Notes: a model not told the origin generated them from the sequence alone. A DNA stretch of 64,000 bases from Lachnospiraceae bacterium (GCA_024696615.1 JAILGS010000079.1:1-64000); one strand, 5' to 3'; positions 52,157 to 61,974 are shown, counted from the first letter of the stretch. Numbers and translations: made by a program.

Positions 52157-52582
52157 CTAAAACATTTTTCGAATATATTGTATCATTCCCGGGCCAAGAC
52201 CGGAGGTCGGTCTTGCCATAAAGTCATGCTTCTTATAGAACCCTTCTCGTCCCTTGGCACACATCAGACAAAGCATCATCTCCGTGCCATCTTCGGTAAT
52301 ACTCTCCACATAGGAGATTAAATTCTGTAATACCGCACTACCAATTCCATGTCCCTGAGCGCTGGGAAGGATCACCAAATCCTGAATATAACAGATGACT
52401 GCTCCATCTCCCACAATTCGTCCCATTCCTACAGCTTCCCCATCTTCATAGGCCACCACATTATAAAGACACCGGGACAGTGCCGTCTGTGCCTGCTTCT
52501 TGGAAAGCATCTTCCAGCCAACTTCCTTTCGAAGATGCATATACGTATCGTATTCCAACGCATTGGCTTTTAGTTCTAACAT
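52157..52582 (-). CDS. GNAT family N-acetyltransferase
   Basis: 141 residues with the acetyl-CoA loop SAQGHGIGSAVL and the C-terminal FYKKHDFMARP. Substrate unknown. The ORF track opens 28 codons earlier at 52666, where the ATG overlaps the GGDEF gene's stop by 4 bp. That extension carries two hairpins and no domain, while GAGGAAGTTGTG before MLELKANALEYD gives a strong start at 52582, which is preferred. Translational coupling from the upstream start cannot be excluded. Confidence 0.85.
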   Translation of the reverse strand: MLELKANALEYDTYMHLRKEVGWKMLSKKQAQTALSRCLYNVVAYEDGEAVGMGRIVGDGAVICYIQDLVILPSAQGHGIGSAVLQNLISYVESITEDGTEMMLCLMCAKGREGFYKKHDFMARPTSGLGPGMIQYIRKMF

Positions 52583-52608
52583 CACAACTTCCTCACATTG
52601 ATTATTGT

Positions 52609-52658
52609 CAAGACTCGCTTGCGAGTCTTGCGCCGGATTCGGGTCTGCTTCAGCAGAC
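52609..52658. repeat. Two tight inverted repeats between the GGDEF and GNAT genes
   Basis: CAAGACTCGC-TT-GCGAGTCTTG (10-bp stem, 2-nt spacer; 52609-52630) and GTCTGC-TTCA-GCAGAC (52643-52658). Neither is followed by a T run. They could be RNA processing or stability hairpins or protein-binding palindromes. Confidence 0.8.
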
Positions 52659-52662
52659 AAAT

Positions 52663-54504
52663 TCATTTCTTCGACTGAGTTAATAGATCATCCATGCCCA
52701 GACCATTTAAGAATTCGCCCATTCTGGCACTATCCATTAATACCCGAGCAAGCATTCGAGAGAGCATATGGAATAAGTTCTCCTCGCCTTCACTCCAGGA
52801 ATATGCATGATTAAATACATCATAGGAGATAAACACCACCGGCTTTTCTCCCCGATAGGTTACATGCTGGAACATGGCCTGTACATCACTTCGCACACAG
52901 GCATCATACAGTGCTGCATAAGGCCGCTCGATCTCTTCAATATTGCGAATCTTAAACAGATGATTCTCGTTAAATTGTTTAAAATACGACTCATTTGCAA
53001 AGTCATAGGCGGAGTCGAAGGAAATTTCAAAATTACCTTCCGAATAATCCCGACGTAATTCTTCCCCGGTATAGATATGAATACCGGAAATTTCCGTGAC
53101 TTCACAAATATTCTTTAATACTCCGGGAATGGCAGAAGCGCCACCCTCGTGCAATAACATGACGGAATCGATCACCACATCGGACAATACGGAGGCAAGC
53201 TTTCTATGACGCAGTACGGCCTCTGCCACATCCACCTTCTCATGAAGTTTTGGATCATAGAAAAGACAATTATTCTTTCCATTCTGCTTCACAATATAGA
53301 GGGCCTTATCCGCCTTGGCAAAAAGATCCTCGTAAGAGTCAGCCACCTGTGGATAAAGGGAAACACCGATGGATGCGGTCAGATCAATCTCATCCTTAAT
53401 GCCCTTATAGGCATATTTCATATGATTCATGATGGTATGGATAATCCGTTGAACTTCTTCAAGGTCCTTATAATTTTCTAACACAATGATGAATTCATCG
53501 CCACCGAAACGGCCAACCACGCCGCCGGCGCCAACCACACTCTTCATAATAGCAACAATCTTATTAATAATCTCATCACCAAAGAGATGACCATAGGTAT
53601 CATTATAATGCTTGAAATTATCGATATCCACGATGATCATGGCCATTTCCCTGCATTCCTTTAACTTCAGACGGTCCTTGCAATACTCAATCATGGCCTT
53701 CTTGTTAAACAGGCCCGTAGCGGAGTCCTTAGCCGCATCCGTCTGATAGTAGGCATTCTCCACCTTATTCCGATTCATGGAAGTCATGGTACCGATTACC
53801 AGACGCTTCTCATCCATGAAATAGAAGGTGGAACCCTGGAAGGCTAAAATGTCCACACGCCCCGCCTTGGATAATAAGGTGGTGGAGAATAATACTCTAA
53901 AATTATCCACTCCATCCTCAAGATAATCCATGAAGGTTAAAAACTGTCTCTTGGACTTCTCCTCCTTCAGATACTGCTCATTCATCATCTTGGCAAATTC
54001 ATCAATCGGAGTCACCAAAATCATGTTGGCCTTATCATTGGCATAGGTAAAGATCTTAAAGATCCTGGTCTTACAATCATATTCAAAATAATATTGATCC
54101 AATTCTGCCATATAACGGCGGTACTTCCGCACATTATACTGAAGTTCCGGATAACGGCCCTCCATGGCATAGATATCGTAAATTACCACATCAATACAAG
54201 GAGTCTCTTTTAATTTTCTCGGACTGGTGGCAATGCGCACTTTATAATAACGATATCCTTCCTTCGGATCCATCATGCGTAAAAGCAAATGTTGTGGACC
54301 TTCTGAAAGCTTTGACACAGCCTCCATAAAAGAAGGTCGATCCTCCTCTAAAATCAGAAGATGAAATGGAATCTCACTATTACTTCCCAAATATTCGTAA
54401 AAAAACTTGTCCGCCGTTACTACAGTAAATTCAGAATCCAGCGTCGCAGTACTTTCCACCATATTTCTTAAAGAAAAACCCTGGCAATACTCTGTAATAA
54501 TCAT
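52663..54504 (-). CDS. Diguanylate cyclase-type GGDEF protein
   Basis: 613 residues: an N-terminal PAS-like sensor region, a second helical linker, then a GGDEF domain with the intact motif RFGGDEFIIVLE, and a C-terminal GAF-like part of about 170 residues. It should make cyclic di-GMP. The RxxD inhibitory site normally just upstream of GGDEF is absent (VGAGGVV stands there), so product inhibition is not expected. No membrane helix. Start at MIITEYCQGF chosen because AGGGGTAGAGAAT precedes it; an alternative ATG lies at 54567 (MDSMRE). Divergent from the pectinesterase gene. Confidence 0.86.
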   Translation of the reverse strand: MIITEYCQGFSLRNMVESTATLDSEFTVVTADKFFYEYLGSNSEIPFHLLILEEDRPSFMEAVSKLSEGPQHLLLRMMDPKEGYRYYKVRIATSPRKLKETPCIDVVIYDIYAMEGRYPELQYNVRKYRRYMAELDQYYFEYDCKTRIFKIFTYANDKANMILVTPIDEFAKMMNEQYLKEEKSKRQFLTFMDYLEDGVDNFRVLFSTTLLSKAGRVDILAFQGSTFYFMDEKRLVIGTMTSMNRNKVENAYYQTDAAKDSATGLFNKKAMIEYCKDRLKLKECREMAMIIVDIDNFKHYNDTYGHLFGDEIINKIVAIMKSVVGAGGVVGRFGGDEFIIVLENYKDLEEVQRIIHTIMNHMKYAYKGIKDEIDLTASIGVSLYPQVADSYEDLFAKADKALYIVKQNGKNNCLFYDPKLHEKVDVAEAVLRHRKLASVLSDVVIDSVMLLHEGGASAIPGVLKNICEVTEISGIHIYTGEELRRDYSEGNFEISFDSAYDFANESYFKQFNENHLFKIRNIEEIERPYAALYDACVRSDVQAMFQHVTYRGEKPVVFISYDVFNHAYSWSEGEENLFHMLSRMLARVLMDSARMGEFLNGLGMDDLLTQSKK

Positions 54505-54601
54505 ATTCTCTACCCCTAATTCACATCCATAACCTTGGTTACACTCTGTTTCCCTCATTGAATCCATACAAATGTGTATGGAACTCCTAAAATAACACCT
54601 T

Positions 54602-54610
54602 ATTATATCA
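54602..54610 (-). promoter_or_regulatory. Extended -10 promoter of the GGDEF gene
   Basis: TGATATAAT on the minus strand. In the leader a perfect inverted repeat CCATACA-AATG-TGTATGG (54564-54581) may form a hairpin or bind a regulator. Confidence 0.55.
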
Positions 54611-54620
54611 TAGATAAGCC

Positions 54621-54650
54621 TTGCAGTCACTACAAAACTTATGCTATGAT
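54621..54650 (+). promoter_or_regulatory. Promoter of the pectinesterase gene
   Basis: TTGCAG-18 bp-TATGAT with an extended -10 (TGCTATGAT), about 33 bp upstream of the ATG. It lies back to back with the GGDEF promoter. Confidence 0.55.
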
Positions 54651-54682
54651 TTTTTATAACCGAAGTAGAAAGGTGGTATTCT

Positions 54683-55687
54683 ATGATTACTGTTGCCCTT
54701 GATGGAAGCGGCGATTATACCTCCCTCCAGGAGGCCATTGAAGCCGTAGAACGAAATAATGAACAAAGCACCCGGGAAATTCAGATCAAACCCGGTATTT
54801 ACAAAGAACATGTCACTGTGTTAAAAGACGATTTAACCATCACAGGATTGACCGATGATCCAAGCCAAGTAGTGATTTCCTGGGGGGATTATGCCAATGA
54901 TATCCTTCCTAATGGAGAAAAGCGAGGCACCTTCCGTACCTCCACCCTCCTTTTAATCGCTTCCCATATTCACTGTAAGAATCTTACGGTGGAAAATACG
55001 GCAGGATTTGGAACCGAAGTGGGACAGGCCATTGCCGTCTATGCGGAAGGAGAGGATCTGACTTTCGAACATTGCCGTATTCTTGGACATCAGGATACTC
55101 TATTTACCGGTCCTCTTCCATTTAAGGAAGCAAAACCGGGTGGTTTTATTGGTCCTACCGAGCATTATCCAAAAGTGGTGGGACACCAGTGCTATACCGA
55201 CTGCTATATTGAAGGAGAAGTGGACTTTATCTTTGGTAGTGCCATGGCTTATTTTGAGAATTGTGAGATTCATTCCTTAAATCGTAATAAGGAAATTAAT
55301 GGCTATGTAACTGCTGCCTCCACCTATGCGGGAGAAAAATATGGCTATGTCTTCTCCCATTGCCGCTTTACCTCGGACTGTCCAAAACATACGGTATATC
55401 TTGGTCGTCCATGGCGAATCGATGCCAAAACCGTACTCCTGCACTGCGAATTAGGAGAACATATTCATCCGGAAGGATTCTTTGACTGGAACAAGCCAGA
55501 ATCCCATGATACGGTGCTTTATGCAGAATATCAAAACTATGGTCCGGGAGCAGATCCGGAACATCGTACGAGAGCTTCCTATGTAACCACCTTAACGGAT
55601 GAAGAAGCCAAGTACTATACCAAGGAACAGGTCTTAGGGTGTACCCCACTTCATTTTGACCCCCATCTGAATCCTTGGAGGGACTAA
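54683..55687 (+). CDS. Pectinesterase (CE8), cytoplasmic
   Basis: 334-residue right-handed beta-helix enzyme that removes methyl esters from pectin. The CE8 active-site motifs are present: GHQDTLFTG, DFIFGSA and LGRPWR, carrying the two catalytic Asp and the Arg. No signal peptide is visible, so it should act on imported oligomers. AGAAAGGTGG precedes the ATG. It stands alone between a promoter and a strong terminator, divergent from the GGDEF gene, and convergent with the PL26-like gene. Confidence 0.93.
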   Translation: MITVALDGSGDYTSLQEAIEAVERNNEQSTREIQIKPGIYKEHVTVLKDDLTITGLTDDPSQVVISWGDYANDILPNGEKRGTFRTSTLLLIASHIHCKNLTVENTAGFGTEVGQAIAVYAEGEDLTFEHCRILGHQDTLFTGPLPFKEAKPGGFIGPTEHYPKVVGHQCYTDCYIEGEVDFIFGSAMAYFENCEIHSLNRNKEINGYVTAASTYAGEKYGYVFSHCRFTSDCPKHTVYLGRPWRIDAKTVLLHCELGEHIHPEGFFDWNKPESHDTVLYAEYQNYGPGADPEHRTRASYVTTLTDEEAKYYTKEQVLGCTPLHFDPHLNPWRD

Positions 55688-55744
55688 CACTCCCCTAGAT
55701 TCAATCCATCATAAATTTTTATAACAAGCAAATGTAAAAAATAA

Positions 55745-55795
55745 CAATGCCCATCGTGGACACGAAAAACGGGGAAGTGTCACGCGATGGGCATT
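55745..55795. terminator. Bidirectional terminator between CE8 and the PL26-like gene
   Basis: CAATGCCCATCG pairs with CGATGGGCATTG (12 bp) with an inner GACAC/GTGTC extension. On the minus side TTATTTTTT follows; on the plus side CTATTTAGG, weaker. Confidence 0.8.
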
Positions 55796-55849
55796 GCTAT
55801 TTAGGATTATAACGGGGAATATATTAAATGAGGAACATTGACTAGACTT

Positions 55850-58258
55850 TTATTCGTTCTTAGCCAACATACCAGCATCTAATAAGCTCTTGTAGAAGAA
55901 GCTTAATGGAATAAAGCACTGAGCAAAATTCTTGGTACCATTGTTACCAACTAAAACTGCGTCTTCCACAATCTTCTTGCTCATACTATTTCCTACTTCT
56001 TTGATCTCACGAGTGAAGGTCTTATAACCACACTCCAAATATTTCTTATCCCCTGTGAGTTCATAACCAATGGCCATGGACTCTAATAACAGGGTGTTAT
56101 TACCATTTCTCTGAAGACTTGGAAGTTCCTTGTAATAGAAAATTCCAGTTGGAAGAGTACAATTTTCTACCAAATCATCGATGGCGCTTAGGATTAATTC
56201 CTTCACGTCCTCTTCCTTAAAGATTCGATAGTAGCGCATCAGACTTCCTACCGCAACAGAAATCATAAATCCAACACGAATGGTGGTATTATCCGTATAT
56301 GGAGCCACCCACTCGCCGTATTCTTCCTGCCACTCCTTGAAGTGTCCGATGATCCAGCGACATTTCTTCACCCAACGCTCTTCTCCGGTCTCCGCATAGA
56401 GAGCTACTAAAGTACGAAGAGCCCAGCCGGTTTCTCTGGCATTACTCTCACCACTCACCTGATACATTGGAGTTTCCAGAAGACGAAGGATATTCTCGCC
56501 AATTCCAATGGCGGTATTCAATGCCCGCTCATTGCCAGTAAAGTGATAGCAGTCAATCAGACCTTCCACCCACTGATGGCTACATACCATAACACCATCC
56601 TTACAATGACCCATGGTGTGCTCCCACTGTCCTCCAAGGTAAAGTGGATTTTCGCTATAGTGACATACATCCACATCCATCCAATGGGATACTGCAACCG
56701 TGGCATAATCCAAAAATCTTCGGATACCAGTTCTTGCAAACATCATATACATGGAATGAGGATAATCATATTCATTATTGGTCCATACCGGACGGCCCTT
56801 ACCACGGCCCTGGGAAGTATAGCCTGGATCTGGGAAATCACCCCAGTTTAGCATGCCATAAGCTCTACCATGACCATCGGCTCTAGATACCAAACCGATT
56901 TCCCAATCATCCACACGCTGCTCTGCAGGTACAAAGATATTCTGCATTACCTGTGCATGTGCAAATGTTTCAGGATCCAATACCGGTGTATCCGGCATCT
57001 GATATATTAAACTACGATTGTCGATTTCTTTCATGGATTCCTTAGCATCATGGAAGTGCAGTAAGAACCGTTGTTCTCTTGCCATTCCGGAAGCCATGGT
57101 CACATTGCCCACATTCTCTGGGACCAACATCACATAGGAACCTGCATTATCCGCAGCCACAGCCTTCGGGAAGTTCTGCTGTGCCTGGAATACCGTGGCA
57201 CACACACCACCGTTCTTCGTGGTATGATCCGTAAAGAAGGTACCATAGAAGACTTCACCAAAATGCTCATTGGCCTCTCCCACTAACATCTGGGCAGTAA
57301 CCACATCCGTTACCGGCAAGTTCACACCCATGGTGAAGGTGGTCTTATAATTGGAATGAGCTACGGTATTGCGGTGATCCCCCTTAGAAAAATCAAACTT
57401 TTCTTCAAGGATTGGAAGTTCCTTAATACCATTGGTCATAAAATATGGACCAGGATTCTTCGAATTATCCAGGGCAATATCCCCACATCCGGTGGAGTCC
57501 GCCTTGGAAGAAATATATTCTGCTGCCGGCTTTCCTTCCGGAGTTAATGCAATGGCTGGAACCTTGAAATCTTCCATCTTCTGATCCTTGTCCAGGATGG
57601 AGAAGGTCCAGGACTGTACATGAAGGTCACTTGCAGAAGTATTTACAAGACGAATTGCTACATCCATCCAAGGCTTATTGGCATATACCTTAATATTTGC
57701 CACAAATTCCAAAGCTCTTTTGCCCTGTAAACTACCCTGATTTTCCACAACGGTTACTAAATCACCACGCTCAATCACCTTCCAGGTACCATAAGTGGTG
57801 GTATAATCGCAATCATCCGCACGAAGACAAGGACCTACAAACTGCTCTGCTCCATAGGAAATCTCTCCCTGGGTATAGCTTTCCATCAGATGGGTGCCAT
57901 GATTTTTTAACACCACTTCACTTGCTCCATTGCAAATCGTAAGTCCATCCTGAGTTTCCTTCACCTCAATCTGAAATTTCGAAGGATAGAATGCCTCATA
58001 AGAACCTCCATCCCACACAGCATCCAAGGTCTTTCCCTTATTTCCGGGAAGATTGGCAAGGAAACGAACGAAGGCATAACGAACGGATCCATCCTCATAA
58101 GAAGAGGTCACCTTGGTCTGGAGGGGAAGACTCTTTCCATCCTCTAATACCGCCAATGCGTTAATGTCCTTTAATTCCCCCTTGGCAAATGGAATCGCTA
58201 CCTGCAGTGGCTCTTCCACTCGATCATAACGATAAAGTTTCTCAAGAAAAATCTTCAT
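55850..58258 (-). CDS. YetA/PL26-like exo-rhamnogalacturonan lyase family protein
   Basis: 802 residues, cytoplasmic. An N-terminal beta-barrel-like region, a central beta-sandwich and a C-terminal alpha/alpha toroid are suggested by the sequence, with DPGYTSQGRG, NNEYDYPHSMYMMFARTG and DVDVCHYSENP in the toroid. The family contains B. subtilis YetA and the fungal exo-rhamnogalacturonan lyase PcRGLX. I base the call on overall resemblance rather than on a firm catalytic motif. GGGAGGTTTAT precedes the ATG. It follows the MATE gene by 92 bp on the same strand and fits the pectin theme of the window. Confidence 0.7.
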   Translation of the reverse strand: MKIFLEKLYRYDRVEEPLQVAIPFAKGELKDINALAVLEDGKSLPLQTKVTSSYEDGSVRYAFVRFLANLPGNKGKTLDAVWDGGSYEAFYPSKFQIEVKETQDGLTICNGASEVVLKNHGTHLMESYTQGEISYGAEQFVGPCLRADDCDYTTTYGTWKVIERGDLVTVVENQGSLQGKRALEFVANIKVYANKPWMDVAIRLVNTSASDLHVQSWTFSILDKDQKMEDFKVPAIALTPEGKPAAEYISSKADSTGCGDIALDNSKNPGPYFMTNGIKELPILEEKFDFSKGDHRNTVAHSNYKTTFTMGVNLPVTDVVTAQMLVGEANEHFGEVFYGTFFTDHTTKNGGVCATVFQAQQNFPKAVAADNAGSYVMLVPENVGNVTMASGMAREQRFLLHFHDAKESMKEIDNRSLIYQMPDTPVLDPETFAHAQVMQNIFVPAEQRVDDWEIGLVSRADGHGRAYGMLNWGDFPDPGYTSQGRGKGRPVWTNNEYDYPHSMYMMFARTGIRRFLDYATVAVSHWMDVDVCHYSENPLYLGGQWEHTMGHCKDGVMVCSHQWVEGLIDCYHFTGNERALNTAIGIGENILRLLETPMYQVSGESNARETGWALRTLVALYAETGEERWVKKCRWIIGHFKEWQEEYGEWVAPYTDNTTIRVGFMISVAVGSLMRYYRIFKEEDVKELILSAIDDLVENCTLPTGIFYYKELPSLQRNGNNTLLLESMAIGYELTGDKKYLECGYKTFTREIKEVGNSMSKKIVEDAVLVGNNGTKNFAQCFIPLSFFYKSLLDAGMLAKNE

Positions 58259-58334
58259 ATAAACCTCCCATTGATAAAATCATTTCATATGTTACATCCA
58301 TTTTCCTTCATCCCCTGCAAAACTCGGCACGGGG

Positions 58335-58363
58335 TTACATATACTTTCATTTACATATACTTT
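58335..58363. repeat. 16-bp period duplication at the end of the MATE gene
   Basis: TTACATATACTTT occurs at 58335-58347 and 58351-58363. The second copy holds the MATE stop codon, so the last codons have been duplicated downstream. Confidence 0.6.
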
Positions 58364-59757
58364 AATTCCACATCCGCCTGCTGTATGCTCTTCTCCTCTT
58401 CCCGAGCCAGGGCCATTAATTCGTGCCAGCGCTTGGAGAACACATAATATGCTAGCATACACATCATTCCGAAGAAGAAGGAAGCTGGGAAGCAAAGCAT
58501 TACCCAAGTTCCATCATAATACTGAGTGATTAAGTAAGCCACTGGAACACGTACCACCCACAGCATCATCAGATTAATGATGGTGGTGTATTTCACACGC
58601 CCCGTTCCCTGAATGATACAGCTAACGCCGTTAAATACGGCATACATCCACTGTCCCATTAAGGTAACCACTACATAGCGGCTGGCATACATCAAAACCA
58701 TGTCCTCCTTGTTGAAGAAACGGAGGATTGGCATTCGAATATTGATAAAGAATAATCCGAATGCCAATGTTATCAACCCTGAAACCAAAGGAATTCGAAG
58801 ATGTCCTTCCTTTAAACGACGGTAATTCTTCGCACCGAAGTTCTGTCCTGCAAATGTTGTTGCAGCAGAGGACATTCCTGTAATGGCAATATTGGACAAT
58901 CCGGTAATTCTTCCTGCCACCGAGTGCCCCGCCATGAAGGTGGAACCCTGGGCATTGACCATGGTCTGTAATGCCACATGACCGAAGGAGAAGAGGGAAT
59001 TATTCAGGCCAATCGGCAGACCAATACGAATAATTCGACTCATTTCTTCTCCCACGATCCTGCGAGGCAAAAAGGTAAAGGAGAGTTCTGGAAATTTTTT
59101 CCGAATATACAGGATACTGGTGATCCAGGAAACAAACATGGCTACGCTGGTTGCAATCGCTGCACCCACAACGTCCATCCGAAGTCCTGCTACCAGGTAT
59201 ATATCTAAAATAATATTTGTGATGCAGGCCACCACCAAAAACCATAGGGAAGCTTTGCTATCCCCCAAGCCTCGAAGGATTCCTGCATTCATGTTGTAAC
59301 CAATGTTACCAAGAGTTCCTAAGAATACAAATCTGGTATAATACAAAGCTGCAGTCCAAGTATCCTCCGGAACACCCATGAATTCCAAAATATATGGAGC
59401 GTAGATCCATCCAAGGACGGTAACTGGGATACCACACAGGAAAACAAAGGAAATTGCTGTTGCCGCAGTATCTTTAATCTTCTCTTCATTCTGAGCTCCC
59501 GCATATTGGGAAATCAGAATGGATACTCCCGTTCCGATTCCAAGAAAGACGCATAATAAAACTTCCACCGGCTGAGAACTGGTTCCCACAGCTGCAAGGG
59601 AAGTGGATCCTCCAAAATTTCCAATGACTAAGGTATCCACCGTGGTATATAACTGCTGGAGGATATTCCCGATGACAATTGGAATGGCAAAAAGGAAGAC
59701 GTTTCGCATGATTGGTCCACGGGTCATATCAATTTTTTTGGATTTATTCGTATTCAT
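58351..59757 (-). CDS. MATE family efflux transporter
   Basis: 468 residues, twelve predicted membrane helices in two repeats. The N-terminal half begins MTRGPIMRNVFLFAIPIVIGNILQQLYTTVDTLVIG, typical of the DinF/NorM-like MATE group. Export of cationic drugs or metabolites is the family role; the substrate is unknown. It is divergent from an AraC regulator, which may control it, and it lies upstream of the PL26-like gene. Confidence 0.92.
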   Translation of the reverse strand: MNTNKSKKIDMTRGPIMRNVFLFAIPIVIGNILQQLYTTVDTLVIGNFGGSTSLAAVGTSSQPVEVLLCVFLGIGTGVSILISQYAGAQNEEKIKDTAATAISFVFLCGIPVTVLGWIYAPYILEFMGVPEDTWTAALYYTRFVFLGTLGNIGYNMNAGILRGLGDSKASLWFLVVACITNIILDIYLVAGLRMDVVGAAIATSVAMFVSWITSILYIRKKFPELSFTFLPRRIVGEEMSRIIRIGLPIGLNNSLFSFGHVALQTMVNAQGSTFMAGHSVAGRITGLSNIAITGMSSAATTFAGQNFGAKNYRRLKEGHLRIPLVSGLITLAFGLFFINIRMPILRFFNKEDMVLMYASRYVVVTLMGQWMYAVFNGVSCIIQGTGRVKYTTIINLMMLWVVRVPVAYLITQYYDGTWVMLCFPASFFFGMMCMLAYYVFSKRWHELMALAREEEKSIQQADVELKYM

Positions 59758-59902
59758 TACCCCATCGCCTACTTTTCCTAAAAAAGACTTTATTTTCTAT
59801 CATCTTGGGTATATATTAGTACATATAAGCATACTTTTCTTATAAAGAAATGTTTATATTTTTATTTTTTTTATGTTTAGATGTCATAAAGGGGGAAATA
59901 TT

Positions 59903-60865
59903 ATGGCTTTACCACTACCACAGGGAAAACAGATCCACATCGTGCATCGCCTGCGCTCTGGCGAGTATAGCATGCCATCCATGGAAGCGGCTTCCGATCA
60001 CTACGAACTATCCTTTATTATTAGTGGGGATCGAAGAATCGTTACACCAACCATGACCTACAATCTCCATGCGGGATATGTGAATGTCCTGGCACCATTC
60101 CAGTACCACAAGGCTCTGGCAGCTTCCGATTCCATCTATGAGAACTACTTAGTGAAGGTCACTCCGGAATTTTTAAAACCTTTTACGGACCGCTTGGGAA
60201 CCCAGATATTGGACCGCATCTGCCAATATCCACCAAAAACATTTGACGAGGAAACACGCAACCGCGTCTTCCATATTGCCGAAGATATGTATCAGATCTA
60301 TATGGAATTTTCAGAAAATGAAGAAAAAAAGGCCACGGACCCTACCAAGAATAGGGACATGACCCAGGATTATGTGGAATATAAATTGCAGAATCTCCTC
60401 TATACGATTCTTCTCATTATCTATGAGAAGGCCCATTCCGAGGAACTTGGAAGCATTCATACCACCAGCCTCTCCCAGCCAATTATGGAAGCGGTGTACT
60501 TTATTGAAGCCAATTATATGAAGCCTATTAAGATTGAGGATGTTGCAGCGATTTCCGGATATTCCATCTCTTATTTTTCCAGAGTGTTCCAAAATCAGCT
60601 GGGCAATCCATTCTCCGAGTATTTAACCACGATTCGCCTAAAACATGTGCAGGATTCTCTCATTACCACGGACAAATCCATCACGGAAATTGCCTTAGAG
60701 AATGGCTTCTCCTATCCGGGCAATATGACCAATAGTTTCCGTCACGCCTTTGGGATGACACCACTGCAATATCGAAAGAATCGTAATAATCACAAGCAGA
60801 TTAGCGAGGTTACATCCCGCACCAAAGATACCACGTCAAAGCAGTCCACCTCCCAGAAATCCTGA
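59903..60865 (+). CDS. AraC family transcription regulator
   Basis: 320 residues: a cupin-like sensor domain (about 1-150), then a linker and two HTH motifs in the last 100 residues (IKIEDVAAISGYSISYFSRVFQNQLG; ITEIALENGFSYPGNMTNSFRHAFG). The family often senses sugars, and divergence from MATE and proximity to pectin genes make those likely targets. The track ORF starts 10 codons early; AAAGGGGGAAATATT sets 59903. Its last 76 bp overlap the 3' end of the convergent FliB-like gene. Confidence 0.92.
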   Translation: MALPLPQGKQIHIVHRLRSGEYSMPSMEAASDHYELSFIISGDRRIVTPTMTYNLHAGYVNVLAPFQYHKALAASDSIYENYLVKVTPEFLKPFTDRLGTQILDRICQYPPKTFDEETRNRVFHIAEDMYQIYMEFSENEEKKATDPTKNRDMTQDYVEYKLQNLLYTILLIIYEKAHSEELGSIHTTSLSQPIMEAVYFIEANYMKPIKIEDVAAISGYSISYFSRVFQNQLGNPFSEYLTTIRLKHVQDSLITTDKSITEIALENGFSYPGNMTNSFRHAFGMTPLQYRKNRNNHKQISEVTSRTKDTTSKQSTSQKS

Positions 60866-61974
60866 GAAAGTACTGCCATATTCTCCTCGGAGTGCTCCAC
60901 TTCCTTGGAGTAGAGGTACTGGAGTTTAATCTGGTCCTCCAAGGTAAATTCGCCCTTCTCCTTGTAAGTCAGGGCGCCACTTAGATATGTATAGAGAATG
61001 GTTGCAGCCACCATCGCCGCTTTGGAATAGATATCTCCATCGAAGATCATCTTTAAGAAATACCGGAAGATATAATATACCAAAAGATGCTCATATTCAT
61101 AGGCCCGCGCATTTTGCGCCTGACCAAAGGCTGTAGCCATTTCTTGCAATTCTTCCTTCGTCATACTACGGATTCTTGATGCCAATGTTTCATGCATCTT
61201 TCGCCATGTGGGATTAATAATCTCCAGCTCATCAAAGCAATCTAGAAGTACTGTGATATCATCTTTTTCGGATGTCTCCCCTTTTTTAAAACGACTGTCT
61301 AACAGACTCTTTATGTAATTCTCATCCTGATAGCGAAGTTCCAGCGCTTCCATCCGTTCCATGGTTTTGGCACGTTCTTCCCCATCCGCAGAAGCATCTA
61401 AGATTTCCTGTAACTGGGACGCAAGAATTAGATACAGGCACAATCTCTCGCAGATGGTTCTCCTACGATCCTGCATGATGCCAAAAAGTTCATCTCGAAG
61501 ATCCATTAAGGTCATAAAGATGGGGTCCTTGGTATAATCCGGAGTTTTATCCTTCTCCAAGGTATTCCATTCTCCAAAAAGGATTCGTCTTGAAGAAGAG
61601 AATAACAGACGGGAAACTTCCGGACAGGAGAGGGAAAGCCCCATTTCCCGCAAGCTTCCATATTCATTACCGATTCTTGGATAGTTATCGCAGAGGGAAC
61701 AAAGCATCTTATCCCCATATTGAATCACCATCTCGCAGAGGTGGTCCTTATTTAAGAAGCAACATTTCCCCTCTTCATCCAGAGCAAAGAAATGTCCATC
61801 CTCCCGCTCCACGATGTTCTTTCGCACATGCTCGCCAAACTCCCCTTCTAACTTCATAAAACGTTCATAGGAAGCATCATCAATCTCAATTAACCAGCCC
61901 ACACAGCAGGTGTCCGGGCAATCCGTTCCTATACAATGAAATTCATCAAATATTTGAGGTACTACAACCTTCAT
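60790..61974 (-). CDS. FliB-like protein (flagellin lysine-N-methylase family)
   Basis: 394 residues. The Cys-rich N-terminal region matches the FliB family: FHCIGTDCPDTCCVGW, GKCCFLNKDHLCEM and CSLCDNYPR, likely binding an iron-sulfur cluster. FliB methylates flagellin lysines in Salmonella; no flagellin or flagellar gene is in the window, and family members also occur without flagella, so the target is open. The ORF track adds 35 codons; AGGAAGTGGAATC before MKVVVPQIFDEF sets 61974. Its 3' end overlaps the AraC gene by 76 bp. Confidence 0.85.
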   Translation of the reverse strand: MKVVVPQIFDEFHCIGTDCPDTCCVGWLIEIDDASYERFMKLEGEFGEHVRKNIVEREDGHFFALDEEGKCCFLNKDHLCEMVIQYGDKMLCSLCDNYPRIGNEYGSLREMGLSLSCPEVSRLLFSSSRRILFGEWNTLEKDKTPDYTKDPIFMTLMDLRDELFGIMQDRRRTICERLCLYLILASQLQEILDASADGEERAKTMERMEALELRYQDENYIKSLLDSRFKKGETSEKDDITVLLDCFDELEIINPTWRKMHETLASRIRSMTKEELQEMATAFGQAQNARAYEYEHLLVYYIFRYFLKMIFDGDIYSKAAMVAATILYTYLSGALTYKEKGEFTLEDQIKLQYLYSKEVEHSEENMAVLSQDFWEVDCFDVVSLVRDVTSLICL

